Of a stretch of DNA of 64,000 nucleotides, positions 1 to 8,793 are shown piece after piece. The position numbers and the translations under genes were made by a program. The notes under the pieces are model-generated. The model had not been told where the DNA came from. It was given only the letters and a program-made list of their open reading frames with translations, and made no database searches. Within the stretch, counting starts at the first letter, position 1, and the number at the start of each line of letters is the position of its first letter. The DNA lies in NCBI RefSeq assembly GCF_009856625.1, contig NZ_CP047241.1, positions 2,604,001 through 2,668,000 on the forward strand, read 5' to 3'. This DNA is from Aquitalea denitrificans (GTDB lineage Bacteria; Pseudomonadota; Gammaproteobacteria; Burkholderiales; Chromobacteriaceae).

Positions 1-251
1 TAGGAGGCATTGTAGAGAATGCGTCCGGCGTCGGTCAGCGCGATATGCCGACCGGTGCGCTGGAACAGGGCCACGTCCAGCGAGTCTTCCAGTTCCTTGA
101 TCTGTTTGCTGATGGCGGCCTGGGTCACGCATAGCACTTCGGCAGCCTGAGTAAAGCTTTCGTAGCGTGCGGCGGTGACAAAACAACGCAAGGCCCGCAA
201 GGAGGGCATCTGCGCCAGTAAACGGTCGGTAAACAACTGCCTTTTCTGCAT
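1..251 (-). CDS. LysR-family transcriptional regulator, N-terminal part
   Basis: Partial gene: the window holds only about the first 83 residues, and the rest lies to the left. The ATG at 251 opens a reading frame with the typical LysR winged-helix DNA-binding domain: a PSLRALRCFVTAARYESFTQAA start, then AAISKQIKELEDSL as recognition region and LFQRTGRHIALTDAGR as wing. This order is characteristic of GcvA-like LysR proteins. It is transcribed in the same direction as the amine-catabolic operon to its right but is separated from it by a hairpin at 298-328, so it is probably a separate unit. The effector cannot be read from this part. Confidence 0.85.
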   Translation of the reverse strand, partial: MQKRQLFTDRLLAQMPSLRALRCFVTAARYESFTQAAEVLCVTQAAISKQIKELEDSLDVALFQRTGRHIALTDAGRILYNAS

Positions 252-297
252 GGATGCAACCTTTGCCTGCTTTTCATACCCGGCCCGGCCCTATGAA

Positions 298-328
298 CAG
301 CAGCCGCCCCCAGCGGGGGCAGCTGCTG
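298..328 (-). terminator. Terminator-like hairpin after the aldehyde dehydrogenase gene
   Basis: A long inverted repeat: CAGCAGC and GCCCCC arms pair with GGGGGC and GCTGCTG arms, with one mismatch and a 3-nt loop. It lies about 75 bases past the stop of the leftward aldehyde dehydrogenase gene. There is no clear T-tract, so intrinsic termination is only likely. Confidence 0.45.
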
Positions 329-401
329 GCAAGCGGGAGGCCGCAGGTACACAGCAGGCAAGGCCGGGCAGATGCCCGACCCTGTCTGCAGATGCGCGGA
401 A

Positions 402-1895
402 TCAATCCAGCTTGAGCCAGGTTGTTTTCAGTTCACAATACTGGTCGTGAGCATAGACGGATTTGTCGCGGCCACCAAATCCGCTTTGGCCGAAGCCGCC
501 AAACGGCGTGCTCAGGTCCCCCTCGCCAAAGCAGTTGATGGTGACCGTACCGGCACGGATGCGCGCCGCCACCTTGTGCGCGCTGTTGACATTATCTGTC
601 CACAGCGATGCTGCCAGCCCGTAGCAAGTATCGTTGGCAATGTGGATGGCTTCTTCCACATCCTGGTATTCGATCACGCACAGCACCGGGCCAAACACTT
701 CTTCGCGGGCAATACGCATGGCCGGGCTGACGCCATCGAAAATGGTGGGTTCGACAAACCAGCCACCGCTTTCACTCAGGGTGGCATTGCCGCCGCACAC
801 CAGATTCGCACCTTCGGCCTTGGCCACGGCGATATGGTCCAGCACCTTCTGGTAATGCTTCTGCTCGATCAGCGCCCCCAGCTTCACCTCCGGGTCCAGC
901 GGATTGCCGGTTTTCCAGGTGGCCAGTACTGACTGGATCTTGTCCAGCAGTGCTTGCTTCATGCCGGCAGGCACCAGCAGCCGCGAACCGGCACTGCAGT
1001 TTTCACCCATATTCCAGAAGGCGGCGGCAACGGCGCTCTCCGCCACCGCATCCAGATTGCTGACATCCGGCAGCACCAGTTGCGGGTTCTTGCCGCCGCA
1101 TTCCAGCACCACGCGCTTGAGATTGGTATCGGCAGAGTAGCGCAAAAAGCGCTTGCCGGTTTCGGTGGAACCGGTGAAGGCAATCAGGTCCACATCCGGG
1201 TGGCAGCCCAGTGCCTGCCCGGCACCGCTGCCAAAGCCGGTGACCACGCTGAACACCCCGGCAGGCACACCCGCTTCCAGCGCCAGTTCGGCAATGCGCA
1301 GGGTGGACAGCGAAGTTTGCTCAGCCGGCTTGACGACAACGCTATTGCCCACCGACAACGCCGGGCCTATCTTCCATGCCAGCATCAGGGCCGGGAAGTT
1401 CCACGGCAGCACCGCGCCCACCACGCCAATGGCTTCGCGGGTAATCATCGACACCACGCCGGAGCCGGATGGCGACAGCGCGTCGTAACGCTTGTCGGTC
1501 ACCTCGGCATGCCAGCGGATGCAGGCGGCGGATTCCGGAATATCCAGCCCCATGCACTCGGCAATCGGCTTGCCGGCTTCCAGCGCCTCCAGCAGCGCCA
1601 GTTCTTCGGCATGGTCGTCAATCAGCTGGGCCAGACGCAGCAGCACTGCCTTGCGCTGCGCCGGTGCGGCCTTGGCCCACACACCGCTATCAAAAGCCGC
1701 GCGAGCGGCCTTGACTGCACGGTCCACATCGGCGGCATCGCAGCAGGCCACGCTGGCCAGCAGCTGGCCACTGGCCGGATTCAGCGTACTGAAGGTTTCG
1801 CCGGATTCCGCGCCGCTGCGCTCACCATCGATAAACGCACGGCCATCCAGCCTCAGTGCCGCAGCGTATTGTTGCCATTCCTGATAGCTCTTCAT
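402..1895 (-). CDS. PuuC/KauB-like aldehyde dehydrogenase
   Basis: A 497-residue NAD(P)-dependent aldehyde dehydrogenase of full family length. Visible landmarks are the WNFP loop near 165, the cofactor motif FTGSTETG at 240-247, the general base Glu265 in LECGGKNP, and the catalytic Cys300 in the GENCSAGSR context seen in gamma-glutamyl-aminobutyraldehyde and guanidinobutyraldehyde dehydrogenases. It is the last gene of a leftward operon and starts 25 bases after the FAD amine oxidase gene. It therefore most likely oxidises the aldehyde released by that oxidase to an acid, in the cytoplasm. The exact substrate is unknown: putrescine-derived and betaine-derived aldehydes both fit the family. 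Confidence 0.88.
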   Translation of the reverse strand: MKSYQEWQQYAAALRLDGRAFIDGERSGAESGETFSTLNPASGQLLASVACCDAADVDRAVKAARAAFDSGVWAKAAPAQRKAVLLRLAQLIDDHAEELALLEALEAGKPIAECMGLDIPESAACIRWHAEVTDKRYDALSPSGSGVVSMITREAIGVVGAVLPWNFPALMLAWKIGPALSVGNSVVVKPAEQTSLSTLRIAELALEAGVPAGVFSVVTGFGSGAGQALGCHPDVDLIAFTGSTETGKRFLRYSADTNLKRVVLECGGKNPQLVLPDVSNLDAVAESAVAAAFWNMGENCSAGSRLLVPAGMKQALLDKIQSVLATWKTGNPLDPEVKLGALIEQKHYQKVLDHIAVAKAEGANLVCGGNATLSESGGWFVEPTIFDGVSPAMRIAREEVFGPVLCVIEYQDVEEAIHIANDTCYGLAASLWTDNVNSAHKVAARIRAGTVTINCFGEGDLSTPFGGFGQSGFGGRDKSVYAHDQYCELKTTWLKLD

Positions 1896-1919
1896 CTCTC
1901 TTTATCCTTTATATGTGCG

Positions 1920-3251
1920 TCAAAGTTCGGGGCCGGCAGCCTTTTCCTTGGCCCAGATGGCGGTGGAAACGGCAATGTCCATCAGCGGCCGCGGCGGCAA
2001 GGGTCGCGGCAGCGGTATTTCCTGCACCTGGCGCAGCAGGCTGCTGTCCTGGCCCAAGGCAAATTCGGCAATCAGCTTGCCGGAGGTAGAGCCACGACTC
2101 AGCCCCAGCCCGTTGCAGCCTATGGCCTGGTAGATATTGTTTTCACGCTTGCCGAATAACACACCGTTATTGGCCGACAAGCACAGCGCCCCACCCCAGG
2201 TGTATTGCAGCTCCACCGCCGGCAGCATGGGAAAGCGCCGGTCGAAGGAGCGCTGGTGCAGCCGTTTGGCGCGCGCCAGGTCTGCCGCGCTGACGCTGAC
2301 GCCGGGGCGGAAGACAAAGTGGTTGCGCACGCAGATGCGATCGGTGCTCAGACGGCGCACGGTTGTGCCCATCGGGTCGGCCGGAATCAGCGCCCAGGAA
2401 GACTGACCACCCAGTTGCTGCACTTCCTGTGGCGTCATCACCCGCGTGAGCGAGGCAAAGGTGTATACCGGCAGCAGGCCGTTATGCTGCAAGCCAAAGC
2501 TGGCGGCGTAGGCATTGGTGCACAGGATGATGCGCCGCGCACGGATCTGCCCGCCATCCAGCCGCAGCACATGACCGTCTGGCTGGCTGCTGATGTCGCG
2601 TACCGGACTCATCTCGAACACCTGCACATTGGCCGGCATGCTGGTGGCCAGCCCGCGCATCAGCGCTGCCGGCTGCACGGTGCTGCAACCGGGGGTAAAA
2701 ATGGCACGGTGGTAGAAGCCGGAGCCGGTTACCCGGCCAATGGCGGCCTCATCCAGCCATTCGAAACCTTCGCCGATGCGCTCCAGCCCGTCGGCAAAAT
2801 GCTGGAGCGCTGCCTCGCCCTTGCGGCTGACAGCGGCATGAAACTTGCCGTCATCACGCCAGTCGCAGGCGATGCCATGCTGCTGCACCAGCGAGCGCAC
2901 ATAATCGATGCCATGGCGCTGGAAGCGGACATCAGCCTGGTCCTCTTCCACGCTGCGCGAATAGCTTTCGCTGCTGATGTCATGCGGCAGGTCGACAAAG
3001 AAACCGGAGTTACGCCCGGCGGTAGAACGCCCGATCCGGTCGGCTTCCAGCAAGGCAATCGATGCATCCGGCGCGAGTTCGGCCAGTCGACGGGCGGCGC
3101 ACAGGCCGGTGATGCCGCCACCGATCACCACCCAGTCATACTGCTTGCCGGAGACCGCCTGCCGCACTGCTGCAGCGGGCGGCAGGCTCTCCCACCAGCC
3201 GTTGACGCCATCCGGTGCCGGAAACCGGGCGAATTCCAGTTTTTGATCCAT
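1920..3251 (-). CDS. FAD-dependent amine oxidase (DAO family, PuuB-like)
   Basis: A 443-residue DAO-family flavoprotein. The ADP-binding GxGxxG motif is visible as VVIGGGITGLCAARRL near residues 41-56, followed by an acidic FAD-ribose contact (LLEADRIG) and the GRNSGFF segment typical of gamma-glutamylputrescine oxidases. The C-terminal part has the GCNGLGLSRGSTSG flavin-binding stretch. Family members oxidise a primary or secondary amine to an imine or aldehyde with release of H2O2 or electron transfer. It lies 5 bases after the DapA-like gene and just before an aldehyde dehydrogenase, a pairing known from the Puu pathway. No gamma-glutamyl-putrescine synthetase is nearby, so the Puu pathway itself is not supported. 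A second, diverged homologue is at 23091-24389. Confidence 0.85.
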   Translation of the reverse strand: MDQKLEFARFPAPDGVNGWWESLPPAAAVRQAVSGKQYDWVVIGGGITGLCAARRLAELAPDASIALLEADRIGRSTAGRNSGFFVDLPHDISSESYSRSVEEDQADVRFQRHGIDYVRSLVQQHGIACDWRDDGKFHAAVSRKGEAALQHFADGLERIGEGFEWLDEAAIGRVTGSGFYHRAIFTPGCSTVQPAALMRGLATSMPANVQVFEMSPVRDISSQPDGHVLRLDGGQIRARRIILCTNAYAASFGLQHNGLLPVYTFASLTRVMTPQEVQQLGGQSSWALIPADPMGTTVRRLSTDRICVRNHFVFRPGVSVSAADLARAKRLHQRSFDRRFPMLPAVELQYTWGGALCLSANNGVLFGKRENNIYQAIGCNGLGLSRGSTSGKLIAEFALGQDSSLLRQVQEIPLPRPLPPRPLMDIAVSTAIWAKEKAAGPEL

Positions 3252-3256
3252 GGTGC

Positions 3257-4141
3257 TTATCCGTGCTGAATCATCGGGGAAACAATGGCGGCAAAGGCAT
3301 CACGCTCGGCCTGGCTCAGCGTACCCAGCGGTGCGCGGGCTACGCCCACTGCCTTGCCAGCCAGTTCGCAACCGTAACGCACGTACTGGATGAACTTGCC
3401 GCTGCGCTCCAGCAGTTCCAGCACCGGCAGCAGTTGGGCCATCAGCTGGCGGCCAAGCTGGAAGTCCCCCTGTTTGACGCAGGCGTCCAGCAGGGCAACG
3501 TGGGCTTCGGGCAGGAAGTTGGAAGCACCGCACACCCAGCTGCGGCAACCCCAGGCAAAGAATTCCAGTGCCTGATCGTCCATGCCGCAGCTCAGAACCA
3601 GCGAGTCCTTGAAGTGGGTGGACAGGTGATGCAGATGGCCGATATCGCCGGTGCTTTCCTTCATGGCCTGGAAGTTGGGCCGTTGCAGCAGGGTTTCCAG
3701 GATTTCATCGCCAATGGCGGTGCCGGTACGCGCCGGGAAGTTGTACAGCATGATGGGCAGGTCCAGCGCATCGTCCACCTTCAGCAAATGCTGCAGCAGT
3801 TCTTCCTGTGTGGGCTGGGCGTAATACGGTGCCGCCACCAGCAGGGCCGACACACCTGCTGCCTTGGCCGCCTGGCCCAGACGGATGACTTCGTCGGTGG
3901 TGGTGGCGTTGATGCCTGCGGTCAGCCAGGTCTTGCCGCCCGCCGCTTCTGTCACGGTATTGAACGTGCGCACCCGCTCCTCAAAGCTCAGCGCATAGTA
4001 TTCGCCGGTGGTACCGCCGATGCCCAGGCCATCCACCTTGGCGGCCAGGTCTGCCGCGTGTGAAGCCAGCAGCGCATGGTTGATTTCGCCATCAGGCAGG
4101 AATGGGGTGACCAGTGGGGTGTGTACGCCTTCAAAACGCAT
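3257..4141 (-). CDS. DapA/NanA-family class I aldolase or lyase
   Basis: A 294-residue TIM-barrel protein of the DHDPS/N-acetylneuraminate lyase family. It shows the 2-keto-acid binding motif GTTGE at 43-47, the catalytic Tyr133 in YNFPART, and the Schiff-base Lys161 in MKESTGD. The ATG at 4141 was chosen because it is preceded by AAGGAGA and opens with the conserved FEGVHTPLVTPF; the longer upstream frame is not family-like. True dihydrodipicolinate synthase is usually not in catabolic operons, and the neighbours here are an amine oxidase, an aldehyde dehydrogenase and an SHMT-like protein. I infer a catabolic aldolase, dehydratase or deaminase that acts on a keto acid from this pathway. Confidence 0.8.
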   Translation of the reverse strand: MRFEGVHTPLVTPFLPDGEINHALLASHAADLAAKVDGLGIGGTTGEYYALSFEERVRTFNTVTEAAGGKTWLTAGINATTTDEVIRLGQAAKAAGVSALLVAAPYYAQPTQEELLQHLLKVDDALDLPIMLYNFPARTGTAIGDEILETLLQRPNFQAMKESTGDIGHLHHLSTHFKDSLVLSCGMDDQALEFFAWGCRSWVCGASNFLPEAHVALLDACVKQGDFQLGRQLMAQLLPVLELLERSGKFIQYVRYGCELAGKAVGVARAPLGTLSQAERDAFAAIVSPMIQHG

Positions 4142-4288
4142 TTCACTTCTCCTTGTGGTTCCACCTGAGGCGGGCCTTGCAACAAGGCCGGCAGCGCGGT
4201 GGAGGCATGCAAAAGACAACAGCATCCCTGCCCTCCATGCGGATGGAGAGATGCCAGCGCATCCGGGCCACCTGGCCCGGCGCACTCA

Positions 4289-5563
4289 TCAGATATGGGT
4301 TTCTGTCATCGGATAAATGGGAAACTGACAACACAGCTCGCGCAGCTTGCTGCGTACCAGTCGTTCGACTTGCTCGTCACCGTCCGGGCTGACGCTCAAG
4401 CCACCGAGTACTTCCAGAATCAACTCGCCCAGCTGTTCAAACTGGGCCGTGCCAAAGCCACGACTGGTACCGGCTGCCGTGGACAAGCAGATGCCGGCAT
4501 CGGCTAGTGGCTGCCCGCTGGCATCCATGCCGAACAGGCTGCAGGAAATACCGGCGCGTACCAGCGCGCTTTCGGCGGCCAGCGCATGGCCACCCTGCCC
4601 CGGCAGCGTCAGCAGCAACAAATGGTTGTCTGTTCCACCGCTGACCAGACGGACCCCGCCAGCCAACAGCACCCGCGCCAGTGCCTGGGCATTGCGCAGC
4701 ATCTGCTTGATATAGCGGGAAAACTCCGGTCGCAGCGCCTCGCCAAACGCCACCGCCTTGCCGGCAATCACATGCATCAACGGGCTGCTTTGCCGACTGG
4801 GGAACACCGCGGCATCGGTCTTGGCCGCCAGTTCGGCACGGTTGCTCAGAATCACCCCACCACGCGGCCCGCGCAGGGTACGGTGGGTCGGCAGAATGGC
4901 CAGATCGGCAGCTGGCAGCGGATTGGGATGCAAGCCCGCCGCCGCCAGCCCGGCGATATGCGTCATGTCCACCACCAGCATGGCTCCGGCCTCGTCGGCA
5001 ATGCCCCGAAAACACGGCAAGTCCAGCTGACGCGGATAGGCCGACCCACCCGCCACCAACACCGCAGGCCGATGCTGCATGGCAAGCGTGCGGATGGCGG
5101 TGTAATCCAGCAGGCCACTGTCCGCAGCCCGGCCGTAATACACGGTGTCATACCAGCGGCCTGGCAGATGGGCAGCCTCGCCTTTGTCCGGCGACATGCG
5201 CAGCACGGTCTGACCGGGCTGTACATGGGCCAGCATGGCGGCATGACTGGCATGCGAGCCGGAATGCGGCAGCACATTGGCGTAATTGGCATCAAACAGG
5301 GCTTTCACCCGGTCTTCGGCCAGTGACACCACCCGGTCCAGATGCTCGCAGCCCGGGTAGTCGCGTGGCATGAAATGGCTTTCGCTGCCCCGGCTGGCCA
5401 GCACCGTGCCCTGTACTTCCAGCACGGCGGCGGAGACCAGGTTTTCCGATGCCAGCATTTCCACCTGCATTTGCTGGCGGCGCAGTTCCAGCGCCACTTC
5501 CGAGGCGATGACCGGGTCTCGACTCAGCAGCGGCTCGGCAAAGAAGCGCGAAATTTCATTCAT
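4289..5563 (-). CDS. Serine hydroxymethyltransferase-like protein lacking the PLP lysine
   Basis: A 424-residue fold-type I protein clearly related to GlyA: LASENLVSAAVLEVQG near 37-52, YANVLPHSGS near 94-103, VVDMTHIAGL near 197-206 and THRTLRGPRGG near 226-236. In GlyA the last motif is THKTLRGPRGG, and its lysine forms the Schiff base with PLP. Here residue 228 is Arg (codon CGT at 4880-4882). The GlyA stretch with the active-site tyrosines (KRYYGG) is also changed, to PRDYPGC. The binding Asp199 and His202 are kept. The start ATG at 5563 follows GGAG; longer upstream frames look non-coding. It lies in the amine-catabolism operon between the importer genes and the DapA-like gene. It may have lost SHMT activity or gained a new role. 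Confidence 0.85.
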   Translation of the reverse strand: MNEISRFFAEPLLSRDPVIASEVALELRRQQMQVEMLASENLVSAAVLEVQGTVLASRGSESHFMPRDYPGCEHLDRVVSLAEDRVKALFDANYANVLPHSGSHASHAAMLAHVQPGQTVLRMSPDKGEAAHLPGRWYDTVYYGRAADSGLLDYTAIRTLAMQHRPAVLVAGGSAYPRQLDLPCFRGIADEAGAMLVVDMTHIAGLAAAGLHPNPLPAADLAILPTHRTLRGPRGGVILSNRAELAAKTDAAVFPSRQSSPLMHVIAGKAVAFGEALRPEFSRYIKQMLRNAQALARVLLAGGVRLVSGGTDNHLLLLTLPGQGGHALAAESALVRAGISCSLFGMDASGQPLADAGICLSTAAGTSRGFGTAQFEQLGELILEVLGGLSVSPDGDEQVERLVRSKLRELCCQFPIYPMTETHI

Positions 5564-5650
5564 GGACACACTCCACAGGGTGACGCCAATTGCGCCAGTC
5601 ATCACATCATCAGCGGCCTGCCACTGGCAGCAGGCCTGGCCATGGCTGGT

Positions 5651-6532
5651 TTATTGCTGCAACCAGGCTTTCAGCTTTTCCGGATGGCTGTCGACAAACT
5701 TCATTGCAGCGGTGGCGTAGTCATTGGTGCTGTTGCCTTCCAGTTCGATGGCCTCCACATCAGCCAGCGTCAGTTTGAAGTGCTTCATGAATACATTGGC
5801 GCGCGGGAACTTGCCGGCGAAGGCCTTGGAAGCAAAGGCGTGAATCTGCTCCTCGCCACCCAGCGTGCCTTTCGGGTCTTTCAGGTAGCGCACTTTCCAT
5901 TTCTGGAACAACCAGTGCGGGCTCCATACCGTGGCCACGATCCACTGCTTGCTCTGATAGGCGCGGGATACCCCGGCCAGCATGCCGGCTTCACTGGAGG
6001 ACTGCAGGTTGTAACCAGCCAGGTTGTAGTCCTTGATGGTCTTTTCCGATGCCTGCATCAGGCCACCACCCGGCTCGATGCCCTGGATGATGCCGTTGAG
6101 CTTGCTCTTGACCGCGGGCTTGTTGAGGTCGGCAATGGTGGACACTTCCGACTCCGGCACATAGGCAGGGACTACCCAGCCATTCTTGCCGCCGGTGTAG
6201 ATGATGCCCACATCATCGAGATTGTCCTTGTACTTGGCGTAGTAAGTACCGTGGGTAACCGGCAACCAGCCGCCCACCATCAGGTCCAGGTCACCACGTG
6301 CCACGCCCTGGTACTGGATGCCGATGGCCGCCTGGACAAATTCCACCGGCTGCTTGAGCTTGGTTTCCATCACGTACTTGGCCACATTGGCCACCGCCAG
6401 TACGTCAGCCCAGTTGGTCACGGCAATCTTGACCGGTTCGGCCGATGCAGCAGACGCGGTGCCGACACCGGCCGCCACTACCATGGATACCAGCAGCTTG
6501 CGTGCCATCGATTGGGAAAAATGCTTTTTCAT
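5651..6532 (-). CDS. Glycine betaine/quaternary amine ABC transporter, substrate-binding protein
   Basis: A 293-residue OpuAC/ProX-type periplasmic binding protein with a signal peptide (MARKLLVSMVVAAG, cleavage near ASAEPVK). Trp residues that could form the aromatic cage for a quaternary ammonium group are visible in the TNWADVL, GGWLPVTH, GKNGWVVPAY and WSPHWLFQKW segments. It delivers substrate to the permease and ATPase encoded directly upstream in the same leftward operon (gap of 108 bases to the permease). Betaine, choline, carnitine or another trimethylammonium compound is plausible from the family; the sequence alone does not choose between them. Confidence 0.88.
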   Translation of the reverse strand: MKKHFSQSMARKLLVSMVVAAGVGTASAASAEPVKIAVTNWADVLAVANVAKYVMETKLKQPVEFVQAAIGIQYQGVARGDLDLMVGGWLPVTHGTYYAKYKDNLDDVGIIYTGGKNGWVVPAYVPESEVSTIADLNKPAVKSKLNGIIQGIEPGGGLMQASEKTIKDYNLAGYNLQSSSEAGMLAGVSRAYQSKQWIVATVWSPHWLFQKWKVRYLKDPKGTLGGEEQIHAFASKAFAGKFPRANVFMKHFKLTLADVEAIELEGNSTNDYATAAMKFVDSHPEKLKAWLQQ

Positions 6533-6640
6533 CGTGTTTCTCCTTTGTCACCGCTTTGGTTTTTTGAATCGCGCTGTCCTCTACACAGCGTGTTTACCAC
6601 CACAGGCCAGCCGGATAGCCCTGCCTGCTTGCACCACTTC

Positions 6641-7522
6641 TCAGCCCTGCACTGCCTTGCCACTTGCCGGTTTGCTGGCACGCACGGTTTTGGGTTTCTT
6701 TTTGGCCTTCATGCCAAAGCTTTCGGTCAGACGGTCCAGTACGATGGCCAGCAACACCACGCCCAGGCCACCTTCGAAGCCGATGCCGATATCCAGCCGC
6801 TGAATACCGCTGAGCACGTATTCACCCAGGCCACCGGCACCAATCATCGAAGCCACCACCACCATGGACAGCGCCATCATGATGGTCTGGTTCACCCCGG
6901 CCATGATGGACGGCAGGGCGTTGGGCAGCTGGATCTTCCACAGCAGTTGCAGCTCGGTACTGCCAAAGGAACGCCCGGCTTCCATCAGCTCTTCCCGCAC
7001 CTGGCGGATGCCCAGGGTGGTAAGCCGTACCACTGGCGGCATGGAGAACACGATGGTGGCCATCACGGCGGGCACACGCCCCAGGCCAAACAGGATGACT
7101 GCGGGAATCAGGTAGACGAAGGCCGGCATGGTCTGCATGAAGTCCAGCAAGGAACGCAACACCATTTCTACCCGGCTGTTGCGCGCCCCCCAGATGCCCA
7201 GCGGTACGCCCAGTGCCAGGCTGAAACAGGTGGCGGCAATCACCAGCGCCAGCGTGGAGGCGGTTTGCGTCCACAGGCCCATGAAGTGGATGGCCTGCAT
7301 GGCCAGGCCGACAAACACGGCAAACACCACGCCACGCCGCCACAGGGCCACCACCACCAGCGCCACCAGCACCACAATGAAGGGCAGCGCCAGCATCGTG
7401 TCTTCCAGCAGCTTGACTACCGCGCCCAGGCTGGCCGAGAAGGCATCGAACACGCCACGAAAATGGAGGAAGAGATAATTGACGAAATCTTCGGCAAACT
7501 TGCCGATTCCGGAAGAGTTCAT
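6641..7522 (-). CDS. Glycine betaine-type ABC transporter permease
   Basis: A 293-residue ProW/OpuAB-like inner-membrane permease. Several hydrophobic segments lie between residues 35 and 260, and the EAA loop, which contacts the ATPase, is visible as EELMEAGRSFGSTELQLLWKIQLPNALPS in pieces. The ATG at 7522 is chosen because it opens the conserved N-terminus and overlaps the ATPase stop codon by ATGA, a sign of translational coupling. The longer frame reaching 7744 runs inside the ATPase gene and is not family-like. The C-terminal tail is rich in lysine. Confidence 0.88.
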   Translation of the reverse strand: MNSSGIGKFAEDFVNYLFLHFRGVFDAFSASLGAVVKLLEDTMLALPFIVVLVALVVVALWRRGVVFAVFVGLAMQAIHFMGLWTQTASTLALVIAATCFSLALGVPLGIWGARNSRVEMVLRSLLDFMQTMPAFVYLIPAVILFGLGRVPAVMATIVFSMPPVVRLTTLGIRQVREELMEAGRSFGSTELQLLWKIQLPNALPSIMAGVNQTIMMALSMVVVASMIGAGGLGEYVLSGIQRLDIGIGFEGGLGVVLLAIVLDRLTESFGMKAKKKPKTVRASKPASGKAVQG

Positions 7523-8793
7523 GACTGTCTGCGCTCCATCACCTGTTTGAGAATGTTGCGGCAGGACACCACGCCAGCCAGCTTGCCTGCGGCATCCAGC
7601 ACCGGGACATCGTGTTCCTGCTCCAGCGCAATGGCGGCCAGCTGGTTCAGGTCGGCATCCAGCGTTACCGTGCGCACATTGCCCAGCAAGGCATCGGTGA
7701 CTGCTGCGTCGCCAGCCTGATGCAGCGATGCCGGGGTGACACAACCCAGGTAGCGCCCGGCATCGTCACAGACGTAGCCACACTCGGCACCGCTGTCGAT
7801 CAGACAGTTGAGCTGGGCGGCGGCCGGGCTGGCCAGCGTACAGTTGATCTGGGCGCGGCCTGCCGGGCTGAGCATGCTGGAAGCCTTGAGGAAGCGGGAG
7901 ATATCGACATTGCGGAAGAAGTCGCGCACATAGTCGTCGGCCGGGGACTGGATCAACTCGGCAGGTGTGCCCACCTGGATCAGGCTGCCGTCTTTCATGA
8001 TGCCGATGCGGCCGCCGATCTTGATGGCCTCTTCGATATCGTGGGAAATGAACACGATGGTGCGCTGTTCTTCCTTCTGCAGGCGCAGCAACTCGTTCTG
8101 CATTTCGGAACGGATCAGCGGGTCCAGCGCAGAGAAGGCCTCGTCCATCAGCAGTACCGACGGGTTCACCGCCAGGGCGCGGGCCAGGCCCACCCGCTGC
8201 TGCATGCCACCGGACAGTTCGCTGGGCAGGAATTTCTCGTAGGAACCCAGCCCCACCCGCACCAGCACCTTGCGCGCCACTTCATAACGCTCGGCCTTGG
8301 GAATGCCGGCCACTTCCAGGCCGTAGGCAATGTTGTCCAGTACCGTGCGGTTGGGCAGCAGGGCAAAGGACTGGAACACCATGGCCATTTTCTTGCGCCG
8401 TACTTCGCGCAACTCCAGCGTGGACATGGGGGCAATGTCGCGCCCTTCCAGAACGACCTGGCCCGAGGTGGGTTCGATCAGACGGTTGAGCAGGCGTACC
8501 AGAGTGGACTTGCCGGAACCGGACAAACCCATGATGACGAAGATTTCCCCCGCCCTGACGCTGAGGCTGACATTGTTGACCGCCACCATATTGCCGGTCT
8601 GTTCCAGCACCTCGTTACGACCCATCCCCTGTTTGAGCAGCGCGGCAGCACGCTCGGGTTTTGGGCCGAAAATCTTGGACAGGTTCTTCACGGTCAGAAT
8701 ATCGCTGCCATAAGTGCTTTGCGGTGGAGCAAGCTGCGTCACCGCACCAGGCGCGACGGCTTCTTTCAGTGTGTATGCCATATTTGGGGTCAT
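7519..8793 (-). CDS. Glycine betaine-type ABC transporter ATP-binding protein with CBS domains
   Basis: A 424-residue ProV/OpuAA-type ATPase. Walker A (GLSGSGKST, 89-97), signature LSGGMQQR, Walker B (VLLMDEAFSALDP) and the H-loop (FISHDIEEA) are all intact. The region after about residue 290 matches the paired CBS domains that sense ionic strength or nucleotides in osmoprotectant importers. It is the first gene of the leftward operon and energises import through the permease encoded by the overlapping next gene. A second in-frame ATG lies at 8781. Its linkage to oxidase and dehydrogenase genes suggests use for nutrition rather than only osmoprotection. Confidence 0.9.
   Translation of the reverse strand: MTPNMAYTLKEAVAPGAVTQLAPPQSTYGSDILTVKNLSKIFGPKPERAAALLKQGMGRNEVLEQTGNMVAVNNVSLSVRAGEIFVIMGLSGSGKSTLVRLLNRLIEPTSGQVVLEGRDIAPMSTLELREVRRKKMAMVFQSFALLPNRTVLDNIAYGLEVAGIPKAERYEVARKVLVRVGLGSYEKFLPSELSGGMQQRVGLARALAVNPSVLLMDEAFSALDPLIRSEMQNELLRLQKEEQRTIVFISHDIEEAIKIGGRIGIMKDGSLIQVGTPAELIQSPADDYVRDFFRNVDISRFLKASSMLSPAGRAQINCTLASPAAAQLNCLIDSGAECGYVCDDAGRYLGCVTPASLHQAGDAAVTDALLGNVRTVTLDADLNQLAAIALEQEHDVPVLDAAGKLAGVVSCRNILKQVMERRQS

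Noticed and set aside
1920..3251. Naming the DAO/ALDH pair puuB/puuC
   Set aside because: No gamma-glutamylputrescine synthetase or hydrolase is nearby and the importer is of the betaine type, so the Puu pathway is not supported.
5342..7720. A 792-codon plus-strand ORF
   Set aside because: It is antisense to the SHMT-like, binding protein and permease genes, is rich in His and Gln as GC-rich shadow frames are, and has no family motif.
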